From: Flavobacteriales bacterium
GTDB taxonomy: Bacteria; Bacteroidota; Bacteroidia; Flavobacteriales_D; Sanyastnellaceae
Direction of reading: 5' to 3'
Length of the DNA stretch: 38,544 bases
Assembly: GCA_027491215.1 (NCBI GenBank)
Contig: JAIXWP010000020.1
Coordinates: forward strand, 1-38,544
Positions 25,038-32,477 of this stretch are shown here, piece after piece. Numbering within the stretch: position 1 is the stretch's first letter; each line of letters starts with the position of its first letter. Made by a program: the position numbers and the translations under genes. Under the pieces are notes generated by a model. That model worked only from the letters and a program-made list of their open reading frames with translations, searched no databases and was not told the origin of the DNA.

Positions 25038-26909
25038 TCAAATACTTTCAAAACTTCGTTTGATGAATTTGGTGAGGTCTTCACCTTTTAATAATCCCTT
25101 AGCTAGTAAGGCCAAATCAATGGCTTGCTTCGCCTTTTCTTTCGAACTTTCGTTCGCCTCTAGAAGCTTCTCCATAAGCGGGTGATTGGCATTTGCAACC
25201 AGGTTATAGCTGTCCGGAAGACTGCCATAGAATCCGCCACCGCCCATTGCACTCTGCTCTTTCATGCGTCGCATGAATTCATTTTGTGTAACAATGAAAG
25301 GAGCTTCGTCTACACTGAGACTTTCAAATTGAATGTTGTATTTCTTGCTATCCACGATGCTTTCCAACACGGGACGAATCGCATTTTGCTGTTCTTCAGA
25401 TAGCTTGTTTGGTAAAGCATCATCTTTTTCTATCAACTTATCTACTACATCAGCATCTACGCGCTTGAATCGAATGCCTTGGTTTTTGCCTTCTATGTGA
25501 TTGATAAAATGAGAGGCGAGTGGACCATCCAAAACGATCACTTCATATCCCTTTGATCTAGCGCTATCAATAAAGCTGTGTTGCTCTTCTTTGTTTTGTG
25601 CGTACAATACAACAGTTTCTCCCTTCTTATCGGTTTGTAGAGCGCTGATCTTTTCTTTCAATTCTTCTAAGGTGTAGAATTGACCTTCGCTTGTTTCATA
25701 TAGCGTGAAAGACGGTGCCTTCTCTGCAAATTTCTCATCTGTCAAGATTCCATATTGTATGAAAACTCCGATATCAGGCCATTTTTCTTGGAAATCGGGA
25801 CGATCCCCATTGAACATGCTTGCAAGCTTATCTCCAACCTTCTTGGTAATGTGACTTGAGATTTTCTTCACGTTAGCGTCTTCCTGAAGGTAGCTACGGC
25901 TTACATTGAGTGGAATATCTGGTGAATCCACAACTCCATGTAGAAGCGTTAAAAACTCTGGTAAAATATTCTTTACTTCATCTGTGATGAATACTTGATT
26001 GCAATAGAGTTGAACCTTGTTTTTTTGAATCTCAAAATTATTTTTGAGTTTAGGAAAATAAAGGATACCAGTAAGGTTGAAAGGATAATCTACATTGATA
26101 TGGATATTGAATAATGGTTCATCAAATGTAGAAGGGTAGAGCTCGTGATAGAAGTTGGAATAATCTTCTTCCTTCAGATCAATTGGCTTCTTAGTCCAAG
26201 CGGGGTTAGGATTATTGATGATGTTTTCAACTTGAACCTCAATCTTTTTTACATGATCGTTCTCATCTTTCTCTCCACTTGGATCATCTTCCCAATTGGT
26301 TTTAGTACCAAACTGAATAGACACAGGCATGAACTTGCAATACTTTGTCAAGATACCTTCAATTCTGTAGTCATCTAAAAACTCCTCTGAGTCTTCGGCA
26401 ATATGAAGAATGATCTCTGTGCCTGGATTCGCTTTTTCTATTTCTTTCAAAGTGTAGTTGGTAGTTCCATCGCACTCCCAATGCACAGCTGTTGAATCTT
26501 TACGATGTGATTTAGTAATGATTTCTACTTTACTAGAAACCATGAAGGCTGAATAAAAGCCCAATCCAAAGTGACCAATTATTTGAGCGTCTTTGTATTT
26601 GCTCACAAATTCTTCTGCACCGCTGAATGCGATTTGGTTGATATACTTATCAACCTCTTCTGCAGTCATACCAATGCCATTATCTGAAATGGTAATCGTT
26701 TTGGTTTCTTTATTAACTGAAACACTGACCTTTAAATGGTCTGTACTTGCTGAAATTTCACCAAGAGCTGAAAGCGTTTTTACTTTCTGGCATGCATCGA
26801 CAGCATTACTGACAAGCTCTCTTAAAAAGATTTCATGATCCGAATACAAGAACTTCTTGATAATCGGGAAGATGTTTTCTGTTTGAACTGAAATAGTACC
26901 TTGTTGCAT
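25038..26909 (-). CDS. htpG: Molecular chaperone HtpG (Hsp90)
   Basis: 623 residues, the expected size. The GHKL ATPase N-domain shows FLRELVSNAVDACQK (ATP/Mg Asn), TISDNGIGMT and IGHFGLGFYSAFMV. The middle domain has FNIHINVDYPFNLTGILYFPK, LYCNQVFITDEVKNILPEFL and DIPLNVSRSYLQED, carrying the catalytic Arg. The C-terminal dimerisation domain follows at ~500-623. It folds and remodels client proteins together with DnaK. Its promoter region has a sigma-54-like element and several inverted repeats; it is followed by a strong terminator. Confidence 0.97.
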   Translation of the reverse strand: MQQGTISVQTENIFPIIKKFLYSDHEIFLRELVSNAVDACQKVKTLSALGEISASTDHLKVSVSVNKETKTITISDNGIGMTAEEVDKYINQIAFSGAEEFVSKYKDAQIIGHFGLGFYSAFMVSSKVEIITKSHRKDSTAVHWECDGTTNYTLKEIEKANPGTEIILHIAEDSEEFLDDYRIEGILTKYCKFMPVSIQFGTKTNWEDDPSGEKDENDHVKKIEVQVENIINNPNPAWTKKPIDLKEEDYSNFYHELYPSTFDEPLFNIHINVDYPFNLTGILYFPKLKNNFEIQKNKVQLYCNQVFITDEVKNILPEFLTLLHGVVDSPDIPLNVSRSYLQEDANVKKISSHITKKVGDKLASMFNGDRPDFQEKWPDIGVFIQYGILTDEKFAEKAPSFTLYETSEGQFYTLEELKEKISALQTDKKGETVVLYAQNKEEQHSFIDSARSKGYEVIVLDGPLASHFINHIEGKNQGIRFKRVDADVVDKLIEKDDALPNKLSEEQQNAIRPVLESIVDSKKYNIQFESLSVDEAPFIVTQNEFMRRMKEQSAMGGGGFYGSLPDSYNLVANANHPLMEKLLEANESSKEKAKQAIDLALLAKGLLKGEDLTKFIKRSFESI

Positions 26910-26936
26910 TTGAATTATTGATTTGGCGCGGGGTTC

Positions 26937-26951
26937 TCAACGGTCGTGCCA
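26937..26951 (-). promoter_or_regulatory. Sigma-54-like promoter element upstream of htpG
   Basis: Minus strand TGGCAC-GACCG-TTGA: full -24 box with correct 5-nt spacer and a one-base deviation in the -12 box. Predicted transcription start near 26925, 16 nt before the htpG ATG. Confidence 0.52.
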
Positions 26952-26964
26952 GAGCTTTTTTTCT

Positions 26965-27016
26965 GACATCATGTCGTTTTTAGACATGCAAATTGACACA
27001 CAAATGGTCTAAAAAC
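26965..27016. repeat. Palindrome and inverted repeat upstream of the htpG promoter
   Basis: GACAT-C-ATGTC is a perfect palindrome at 26965-26975. A second perfect 10-bp inverted repeat, GTTTTTAGAC (26976-26985) with GTCTAAAAAC (27007-27016), has a 21-nt loop. They lie 14-65 nt upstream of the -24 box and could be activator sites or part of the downstream end of the preceding transcript. Confidence 0.45.
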
Positions 27017-27105
27017 AGAAAGCCCTCGATCGTTATCGAGGGCACTTCTTAAACCTTAACCAAATAGGTATTAAACCAAAACCAATACTTCTTGAGAAGT
27101 TATTG
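27010..27105 (-). ncRNA. Candidate ~95-nt small RNA between mtaB and htpG
   Basis: Bounded by a sigma-54-like element (27117-27131) and a strong terminator (27022-27043). Inside is a small CTTC-TTGA-GAAG hairpin (~27090-27101). No open frame of note. It may equally be the long 3' untranslated region of mtaB. No similarity to a known RNA family is recognised. Confidence 0.3.
27022..27043 (-). terminator. Terminator of mtaB or of a candidate small RNA
   Basis: Perfect 9-bp GC-rich stem (27022-27030 with 27035-27043), 4-nt loop; the minus strand continues TTTCTGTTTTT. It lies ~100 nt after the mtaB stop, unusually far for that gene alone. Confidence 0.85.
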
Positions 27106-27116
27106 TTCTGCCCTAA

Positions 27117-27131
27117 CCAAAGGGCGTGCCA
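27117..27131 (-). promoter_or_regulatory. Sigma-54-like element after mtaB
   Basis: Minus strand TGGCAC-GCCCT-TTGG, 12 nt after the mtaB stop. It has the same layout as the lemA and htpG elements, with a weaker -12 box. Predicted start about 27105. Confidence 0.38.
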
Positions 27132-27143
27132 AAGTTAGTTTAT

Positions 27144-28436
27144 TTAATTGGAATAAGCATTACCGTCTCCATCAATTCCCAATAATTTAACATTGGTTAA
27201 ATTATTTACAAGAGCTAAATCCCATGTTCTTAGGACTTTAATGTAATTGTCTGTGAAGCCACTTATTTTTCCTTCATCATTTTCTCCCTCCCATAAAACG
27301 GGTCTTTCACTTTCTAAATGCTCCGAATAGAATGCTCTTTTCTTTTTTTCACTCAGAATTCTCAAAATTTTATTGCGCTCATATCGCTTTTCCATCGGAA
27401 CCACTTCTTGAATTCGCAAGGCTGTGGTATTGTCTCTTTCGCTGTAGGTAAATACGTGCAAGTAGCTCACAGGGAGTTCGCTTAAAAATTGCTGCGTCTC
27501 AGTAAACAACTCGTCTGTCTCGCCAGGGAAACCGACGATTACATCCACACCAATGCAAGCATCCGGCATCTTATTTTTGATATCCTGAATGCGATTCCGA
27601 TACAATTCGGTGCGATAGCGACGTCGCATCGCAGCTAGAATAGCGTCACTTCCACTTTGAAGCGGAATGTGAAAATGAGGCATAAATTTCTTACTCTTTG
27701 AAACGAAGTCAATGATTTCGTCTGTGAGTAGATTAGGTTCAATACTACTAATACGATATCGTTCAACACCTGGTAATTCATCAAGCTGTTTGACGAGTTC
27801 GAGTAATGTCTCACCGTGGGAGGTACCGAAATCTCCAATATTTACACCTGTCAGAACAATCTCCTTTGCACCATCCTGTATTGCCTTGCGGGCTTGATCT
27901 AATGTTTCTTCGATGGTCGCACTGCGCGAGCGGCCACGAGCTAGTGGTATGGTGCAAAAAGCACAGAAATAGTTACAACCGTCTTGAACTTTTAAAAAAG
28001 TTCTCGTTCTGTCACCCTTGCTGTAGCTAGGAATAAAAGTCTTGACATCCTTGATTTCGCCAGCTTTGATAAGACCTTTTTCTTCAACTGAAGATGACTC
28101 AACGTGCTGAACAATGTTGAACTTTTCATTCGCACCTAGCACAATATTGACCCCTTCAATATTTGCAATTTCTTGCGGTTTTAGTTGTGCATAACAACCA
28201 ATGACAGCAACATACACTCCCGGGTTATGCCGAATGGCGCGGTTTACAATGTTTCTACATTTTTTATCTGCTTGATCTGTCACACTGCAGGTGTTGATGA
28301 CCAATACATCAGGATGTTCTTCCATCTCCACACGAGCATATCCTGAGTCTGTGAATTGTCTCGATATAGCGCTGGTTTCCGCAAAATTGAGTTTGCAGCC
28401 TAAAGTGTGAAAAGCAACTTTTTTGTATTGATTCAT
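27144..28436 (-). CDS. mtaB: tRNA t6A37 methylthiotransferase (MtaB family)
   Basis: 430 residues. The methylthiotransferase N-domain has its three cluster cysteines C14 (TLGCKLN), C50 (NTCSVT) and C81 (IGCYAQ). The radical-SAM motif CxxxCxxC is C154, C158, C161 (CNYFCAFC). HFHIPLQSGSD and VIVGFPGET follow as family motifs, and the C-terminal ~60 residues could be a TRAM domain. It converts t6A37 to ms2t6A37 in tRNAs reading ANN codons. TLGCKLN and length place it with MtaB rather than MiaB or RimO. Start overlaps the upstream lipoprotein stop by one base. Confidence 0.93.
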   Translation of the reverse strand: MNQYKKVAFHTLGCKLNFAETSAISRQFTDSGYARVEMEEHPDVLVINTCSVTDQADKKCRNIVNRAIRHNPGVYVAVIGCYAQLKPQEIANIEGVNIVLGANEKFNIVQHVESSSVEEKGLIKAGEIKDVKTFIPSYSKGDRTRTFLKVQDGCNYFCAFCTIPLARGRSRSATIEETLDQARKAIQDGAKEIVLTGVNIGDFGTSHGETLLELVKQLDELPGVERYRISSIEPNLLTDEIIDFVSKSKKFMPHFHIPLQSGSDAILAAMRRRYRTELYRNRIQDIKNKMPDACIGVDVIVGFPGETDELFTETQQFLSELPVSYLHVFTYSERDNTTALRIQEVVPMEKRYERNKILRILSEKKKRAFYSEHLESERPVLWEGENDEGKISGFTDNYIKVLRTWDLALVNNLTNVKLLGIDGDGNAYSN

Positions 28437-29017
28437 TATTGCTTCGATCTTTTACTACGATCCACGGGCTTAACGGTGCCATTTTCTGCGGGCATCACTC
28501 TGATTGGATTTGCAACATCCGTTTTCGAAGGTGTTGCTTTTCCAGGCTTGATTTTGTCCAACGTACAATCATATCCACCGCAATCCACTGGTTGCAGCTT
28601 TTCATCAACCACGGTAAGATAATCCTTACTAACCTTGAATCTTCTGATATCCGATGGATTGCTCGAATTTGTAACAATAATCAGAGTGCTATCGGCTGAA
28701 TAAATCCATGAACCTGAAATTCGAAGGATGTTTTCTGGAGATTTTTCTCTAATTTTTTGTTCGCGATAGACCGCGTTATTTTTATTCAATAGAGTCAGTA
28801 TGACTTTAGTGGTTTTGCAATCTGAACAAGGCTTATCTCCTATGTAAGTGACTTGTTCTTCTCCAGGAACATTAAGCGAGTTTCTAGAAATCGTTGCCTT
28901 CTGTTTTGTAGTGTCAGTAACCGTTGGAGCAGTCTCACTTCCAGGTGTAGCAGGTGGTGTTGAGCACGAAGCTAGAAATGTAATGGATAGGCCTGTAAGG
29001 ATTTGAACAATTCGCAT
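28436..29017 (-). CDS. NlpE-like lipoprotein
   Basis: 193 residues from the ATG at 29017, which yields a lipoprotein signal peptide with lipobox LASC (Cys18) in MRIVQILTGLSITFLASC. Alternatives are the ATG at 29026 and a TTG at 29038. After a Pro/Thr-rich linker, residues ~60-145 resemble the NlpE N-terminal domain: YIGDKPCSDCKTTKVILTL recalls the NlpE pattern of a Cys pair (PCADC) before a beta strand, and VDCGGYDCTLDK adds two more cysteines. NlpE is an envelope lipoprotein that senses surface contact and copper stress in E. coli. The coupling to mtaB (TAATG) suggests a shared transcript. Confidence 0.8.
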   Translation of the reverse strand: MRIVQILTGLSITFLASCSTPPATPGSETAPTVTDTTKQKATISRNSLNVPGEEQVTYIGDKPCSDCKTTKVILTLLNKNNAVYREQKIREKSPENILRISGSWIYSADSTLIIVTNSSNPSDIRRFKVSKDYLTVVDEKLQPVDCGGYDCTLDKIKPGKATPSKTDVANPIRVMPAENGTVKPVDRSKRSKQ

Positions 29018-29035
29018 GTCGAACATTATATTTTG

Positions 29036-29043
29036 CAAAAATA
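29036..29043 (-). promoter_or_regulatory. -7 promoter box for the lipoprotein-mtaB operon
   Basis: Minus-strand TATTTTTG, exact TAnnTTTG. It lies 18 nt before the ATG at 29017, the same distance (17-19 nt) as at other genes here, which supports that start choice. Confidence 0.5.
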
Positions 29044-29077
29044 GGGTATATCTCCAATTTGTTTAGTTTTACAATGT

Positions 29078-30337
29078 ATGCAGAAGATTATTATTGTAGG
29101 TAATGGCATCAGTGGAATTACGGCTGCTCGTTACATCAGAAAAAAATCTGATGCAGAAATTCTTGTTATTTCTAATGAGTCGGAGTATTTCTTTTCTCGT
29201 ACTGCACTCATGTATGTTTATATGGGGCATATGAAATGGGAGCACATTGAGCCGTATGAACGAAATTTCTGGTCAAAGAATAGAATAAACTTGAAAAAAG
29301 GATTAGTTACTTCTTTCGACTTCTCTGAAAAATTGGTCTTTATTGGAAATGAAAAGATTTCTTATGATAAACTGATTCTTGCTTGTGGGAGCAAATACAA
29401 AGAGCTTGGTGCACCGGGTGAAAAAACCGAAGGAATATTCGGTATGTACTCTAAAGAAGATTTTGATCAAATATGGAATTGGACAAAGGGAGCTAAATGG
29501 CGTGCTCCAAGGATAACAAAAGCAACCGTCATTGGAGGGGGATTGATTGGAATTGAATTAGTTGAAATGCTTCATTCAGAAGGAATACATGTGGATTTTA
29601 TCATACGCGATGGATCTTTCTGGTCTAGTGTCCTACCTTCATTAGAAAGCGAAATCGTCACGAGACACATTCTTTCAAAAGGGATCAACTTGATCACGAA
29701 TGAAGGAATCAGTGAAATACATTCTACAGAAGGGAAAGTTAGCGGACTCACTTTGAATAGTGGTATTGTCCTCAATACCGAAATGCTAGGTGTTACAATA
29801 GGAGTAGAGCCAAATATTTCTTTTTTGCAAAATTCTGGTTTGAAACTAGACAAAGGAATTTTGGTGAATCATCGACTAGAAACGAACCAAAAGGATGTTT
29901 TTGCCGTGGGTGACTGCGTTCAATTAGAAGCTCCTGACCAAGGTAGAAAAGCAATTGAACCAGTATGGTACACCGGTAGGATGATGGGAGAAGTAGCGGC
30001 CATCAGTGCTCTTGGATTGGATGGAGAATATCACCCTGGCGTTTGGTTCAATAGCGCGAAGTTTTTTGATATCGAATATCAAGTTTATGGATCTGTTCCT
30101 GTTAAGGAAAAGGATGAATTAAAGAATATTGTTTTTAGAAGAAATGATGATGTGTTGAGGTTGGTTTTTGAAAATGATAAACTGATAGGAGTTCAAGGTC
30201 TTGGAGTTCGTGTCAAACACGAAATTGCCGAAAAGTATATTTTGAATGGTGCTAATGAAGTGGAATTGAATTCAAAATGGAAAGAGCTATTATTTGATCC
30301 AGAGTTTTATGCTTTGCCAGCGTTGGCAACGAATTAA
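29078..30337 (+). CDS. FAD-dependent NAD(P)H oxidoreductase
   Basis: 419 residues, a two-dinucleotide-fold flavoprotein of the rubredoxin/ferredoxin reductase type. The FAD-binding motif is IIIVGNGISGITAA (GxGxxG) at the N-terminus and LILACGSKYKELGAPG precedes the NAD domain. The NAD(P) motif is ATVIGGGLIGIELVEML (~150-165). VFAVGDCVQLE (the GD motif that contacts FAD) and a C-terminal dimerisation-like domain follow. It is 11 nt upstream of a membrane iron-sulfur protein, so it likely passes electrons between NAD(P)H and that partner (inference). No active-site CxxC disulphide pair is seen. Confidence 0.9.
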   Translation: MQKIIIVGNGISGITAARYIRKKSDAEILVISNESEYFFSRTALMYVYMGHMKWEHIEPYERNFWSKNRINLKKGLVTSFDFSEKLVFIGNEKISYDKLILACGSKYKELGAPGEKTEGIFGMYSKEDFDQIWNWTKGAKWRAPRITKATVIGGGLIGIELVEMLHSEGIHVDFIIRDGSFWSSVLPSLESEIVTRHILSKGINLITNEGISEIHSTEGKVSGLTLNSGIVLNTEMLGVTIGVEPNISFLQNSGLKLDKGILVNHRLETNQKDVFAVGDCVQLEAPDQGRKAIEPVWYTGRMMGEVAAISALGLDGEYHPGVWFNSAKFFDIEYQVYGSVPVKEKDELKNIVFRRNDDVLRLVFENDKLIGVQGLGVRVKHEIAEKYILNGANEVELNSKWKELLFDPEFYALPALATN

Positions 30338-30348
30338 TTGAAAAAATA

Positions 30349-31437
30349 ATGAATGCAATTAGCAACGATGGTGTGTGGTTTCGATCTATCTCTTCTCGCG
30401 GTATTAGTGCTTGGGGAATAGGTGTTATTCTAACTGGATTCTATGTGGCTTTGTATTGGTTTCCTACATTTTTGGAGCCGTTAATTCGGTTGTTTGATCC
30501 CTTGAGCTTTTTACTTCGAATGAAACCAGCTGATCAATGGTTTTTGTATGGTACATTCTACACGCTTGCTGTTACCATTTTTGGAATAAAGTTTTTGAAA
30601 AAATATAAGGGCAACAAGTATCATTTTTATCGCACACTGGTGCTCATTTTTTGTCAACTCGTATTAGCCTACTTAGTTCCTATATGGCTTAGCAGAATCA
30701 ATCAGCCGGAATTTTACTTTTCTTATTTCTGGCCTCTTAAAAGAGAATATTTATTCCCAAGTGATCTCAGCCATCTCTATAATAGTGGGAACTTTGGTGT
30801 ATTTGCAACTTTTTGGTCTGTGGTCATGATCCTTATTGCTACCCCTATTTTGACATATCATTTTGGAAAAAGATGGTATTGCTCTTGGGTCTGCGGCTGC
30901 GGTGCATTGGCAGAAACTGCAGGTGATTCATTTCGTCAGTTATCAGATACGTCTGTGAAAGCTTGGAAATGGGAACGTTGGATTATTTATTCAGTGTTAC
31001 TTCTTATCGTTGGGCTTACGATTCTTCTTTGGGTGAATAGCTATTACAAAGGGGAAGTGTTAGGAAGTGTTTCTCGAGCATATGCCAAAGGTTATGGGTT
31101 TTTCATTGGAAGTTTATTCAGTGGAGTAGTGGGAACTGGATTCTATCCAATTATGGGTAGCAGAGTCTGGTGTCGCTTTGGTTGTCCAATGGCTGCAATC
31201 TTAGGGATTCAACAACGGTTTTTCTCAAAGTTTAGAATAACAACTAATGGTGGACAATGCATAAGCTGCGGTAATTGCAGCACCTATTGTGAAATGGGAA
31301 TAGATGTGCGCGCTTATGCACAACGTGGAGAAAATATTGTCCGCGCTTCTTGTGTGGGATGCGGTGTGTGCAGTTCTGTTTGCCCTCGTGGTGTTCTGAA
31401 ATTAGAATCAGGCAAAGAGCCAAGAATTAAATTTTAA
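30349..31437 (+). CDS. Membrane-bound 4Fe-4S protein (NapH/CcoG-like)
   Basis: 362 residues. About six membrane helices (e.g. IGVILTGFYVALYWF, FYTLAVTIFGIKFL, LILIFCQL-like VLIFCQLVLAYLV, WSVVMILIATPILTYHF, IIYSVLLLIVGLTILLW, FFIGSLFSGVVGTGFY). Loops carry the family cysteines: YCSWVCGCGALAETAGD and VWCRFGCPMAAILG. The C-terminal cytosolic part holds two ferredoxin-type clusters, CISCGNCSTYCEMG and CVGCGVCSSVCPRG. In NapH/NosR relatives the first motif is usually CxxxCP; here it is CSWVCGCG, so Pro is replaced by Gly. Forms a two-gene unit with the flavoprotein. Its last 11 nt overlap the converging NlpC gene. Confidence 0.87.
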   Translation: MNAISNDGVWFRSISSRGISAWGIGVILTGFYVALYWFPTFLEPLIRLFDPLSFLLRMKPADQWFLYGTFYTLAVTIFGIKFLKKYKGNKYHFYRTLVLIFCQLVLAYLVPIWLSRINQPEFYFSYFWPLKREYLFPSDLSHLYNSGNFGVFATFWSVVMILIATPILTYHFGKRWYCSWVCGCGALAETAGDSFRQLSDTSVKAWKWERWIIYSVLLLIVGLTILLWVNSYYKGEVLGSVSRAYAKGYGFFIGSLFSGVVGTGFYPIMGSRVWCRFGCPMAAILGIQQRFFSKFRITTNGGQCISCGNCSTYCEMGIDVRAYAQRGENIVRASCVGCGVCSSVCPRGVLKLESGKEPRIKF

Positions 31438-32200
31438 TTCTCTTTATTAAACGCAAATTGTGGCTATAACTCTTAGTTTCTTCATTGAAGATGCCTTGAT
31501 GGTCTAATTTGTCTAGTCTAACCTTTCCTGAAGCATGAATTATACTTTTGATTCCTAGCTCTTTTTGGTTAATGATTAAGCCAACATGTGTAATACGTCC
31601 TTCGTGGTTATCAAAAAATGCTAAGTCTCCCGTTTCCGCCTCATCATTGAAAGTAATGATTTCTCCAATTTCCGCTTGTTGATAGGCATCCCTTGGAATG
31701 CTTATTCCATTCATTCGAAAAACAAGTTGGGTGAAACCACTGCAATCGATACCCATCAGCGTGCGACCACCCCATAAGTATGGAGTGTCGAGAAAGATCA
31801 TTGCACCAAGCGCTAGTTCAGCTGGTGCAGTGGCGTTCTTTGCATCCATCGGCGCGCTCAAGAACTTTTTATTTCCACAAATAATTTCAGATTCGCTAAT
31901 GAATCTGACCATTGACCCGGCAGGGAGAAAGGAGAAACCTTCATTTTCATTTCTCACCACAAATAGAGGAGCGGTAACTGATTTTGCATCAGGAACAATC
32001 ATTTCATCAATCGAAACAATCTGTTTCAAATCTACCCATCCGGTATAATTGTCGTGGTTGAGTTGAACCATTGCCCATTTTTCAGTTGTTTCAAGCACCT
32101 CCATTGTTTCCCCAAATAGAACTTGGTTGGTCATTTCACTTCTATCTGAAGGTTCATGACGCATTGGAATGCATGCTAGCGGGCAGATGGCTCTTTTCAT
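31427..32200 (-). CDS. NlpC/P60 (C40) peptidoglycan hydrolase with SH3-like domain
   Basis: 257 residues. An SH3-like region is at ~25-70 (GETMEVLETTEKWAMVQLNHDNYTGWVDL). The C40 catalytic domain is at ~130-240: C153 in WGGRTLMGIDCSGF, H205 in THVGLII and H222 in IIHASG form the Cys-His-His triad. Such enzymes cleave D-Glu-diaminopimelate bonds in peptidoglycan or recycled muropeptides. No clear signal peptide (MKRAICPLACIPMRHE), so it may act in the cytosol on recycled peptides. Converges with the Fe-S gene with an 11-bp overlap. Confidence 0.91.
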   Translation of the reverse strand: MKRAICPLACIPMRHEPSDRSEMTNQVLFGETMEVLETTEKWAMVQLNHDNYTGWVDLKQIVSIDEMIVPDAKSVTAPLFVVRNENEGFSFLPAGSMVRFISESEIICGNKKFLSAPMDAKNATAPAELALGAMIFLDTPYLWGGRTLMGIDCSGFTQLVFRMNGISIPRDAYQQAEIGEIITFNDEAETGDLAFFDNHEGRITHVGLIINQKELGIKSIIHASGKVRLDKLDHQGIFNEETKSYSHNLRLIKRIKI

Positions 32201-32327
32201 GTTGAAATTTTGTGGTTACAAAGATGGTGGAAAGCGTTTAATCGGCGAAAAACATCTATTCGTCTTAATTTTCCCAAGATTATTTTGCTTTTTAATTATT
32301 TGAAAAACAACACTTTACGTTATTTTA

Positions 32328-32421
32328 ATCGACGAATGAGTAAAAAACATCGACGAATATTTGTTTTTTGTCGAAGAATAGCTAATATTTGTCGTCCGAA
32401 ACAATTAGTCTATCGAAATAT
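32328..32421 (+). promoter_or_regulatory. Five 10-bp motifs phased at 21 nt (candidate operator array)
   Basis: ATCGACGAAT begins at 32328 and 32349; GTCGAAGAAT at 32370; GTCGTCCGAA at 32391; ATCGAAATAT at 32412. Every step is exactly 21 nt, two helical turns, with (A/G)TCG kept at each and the intervening 11 nt unrelated. It lies 57-150 nt upstream of the giant repeat protein start. The complement of the best copies (ATTCGTCGAT) loosely resembles LytTR-family direct-repeat sites, whose half-sites are also ~21-22 nt apart (inference). A TATAAT at 32447-32452 follows. Confidence 0.6.
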
Positions 32422-32477
32422 CCCCCTCTGGGATCTTCTTATTTTTTATAATCTAACGTTTAATTTAAACCTACCGA

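Noticed and set aside
32447-32452. TATAAT as a sigma-70 -10 box for the giant gene
   Set aside because: Bacteroidota use TAnnTTTG rather than TATAAT, and the region is very AT-rich, so the match carries little weight; only mentioned beside the array.
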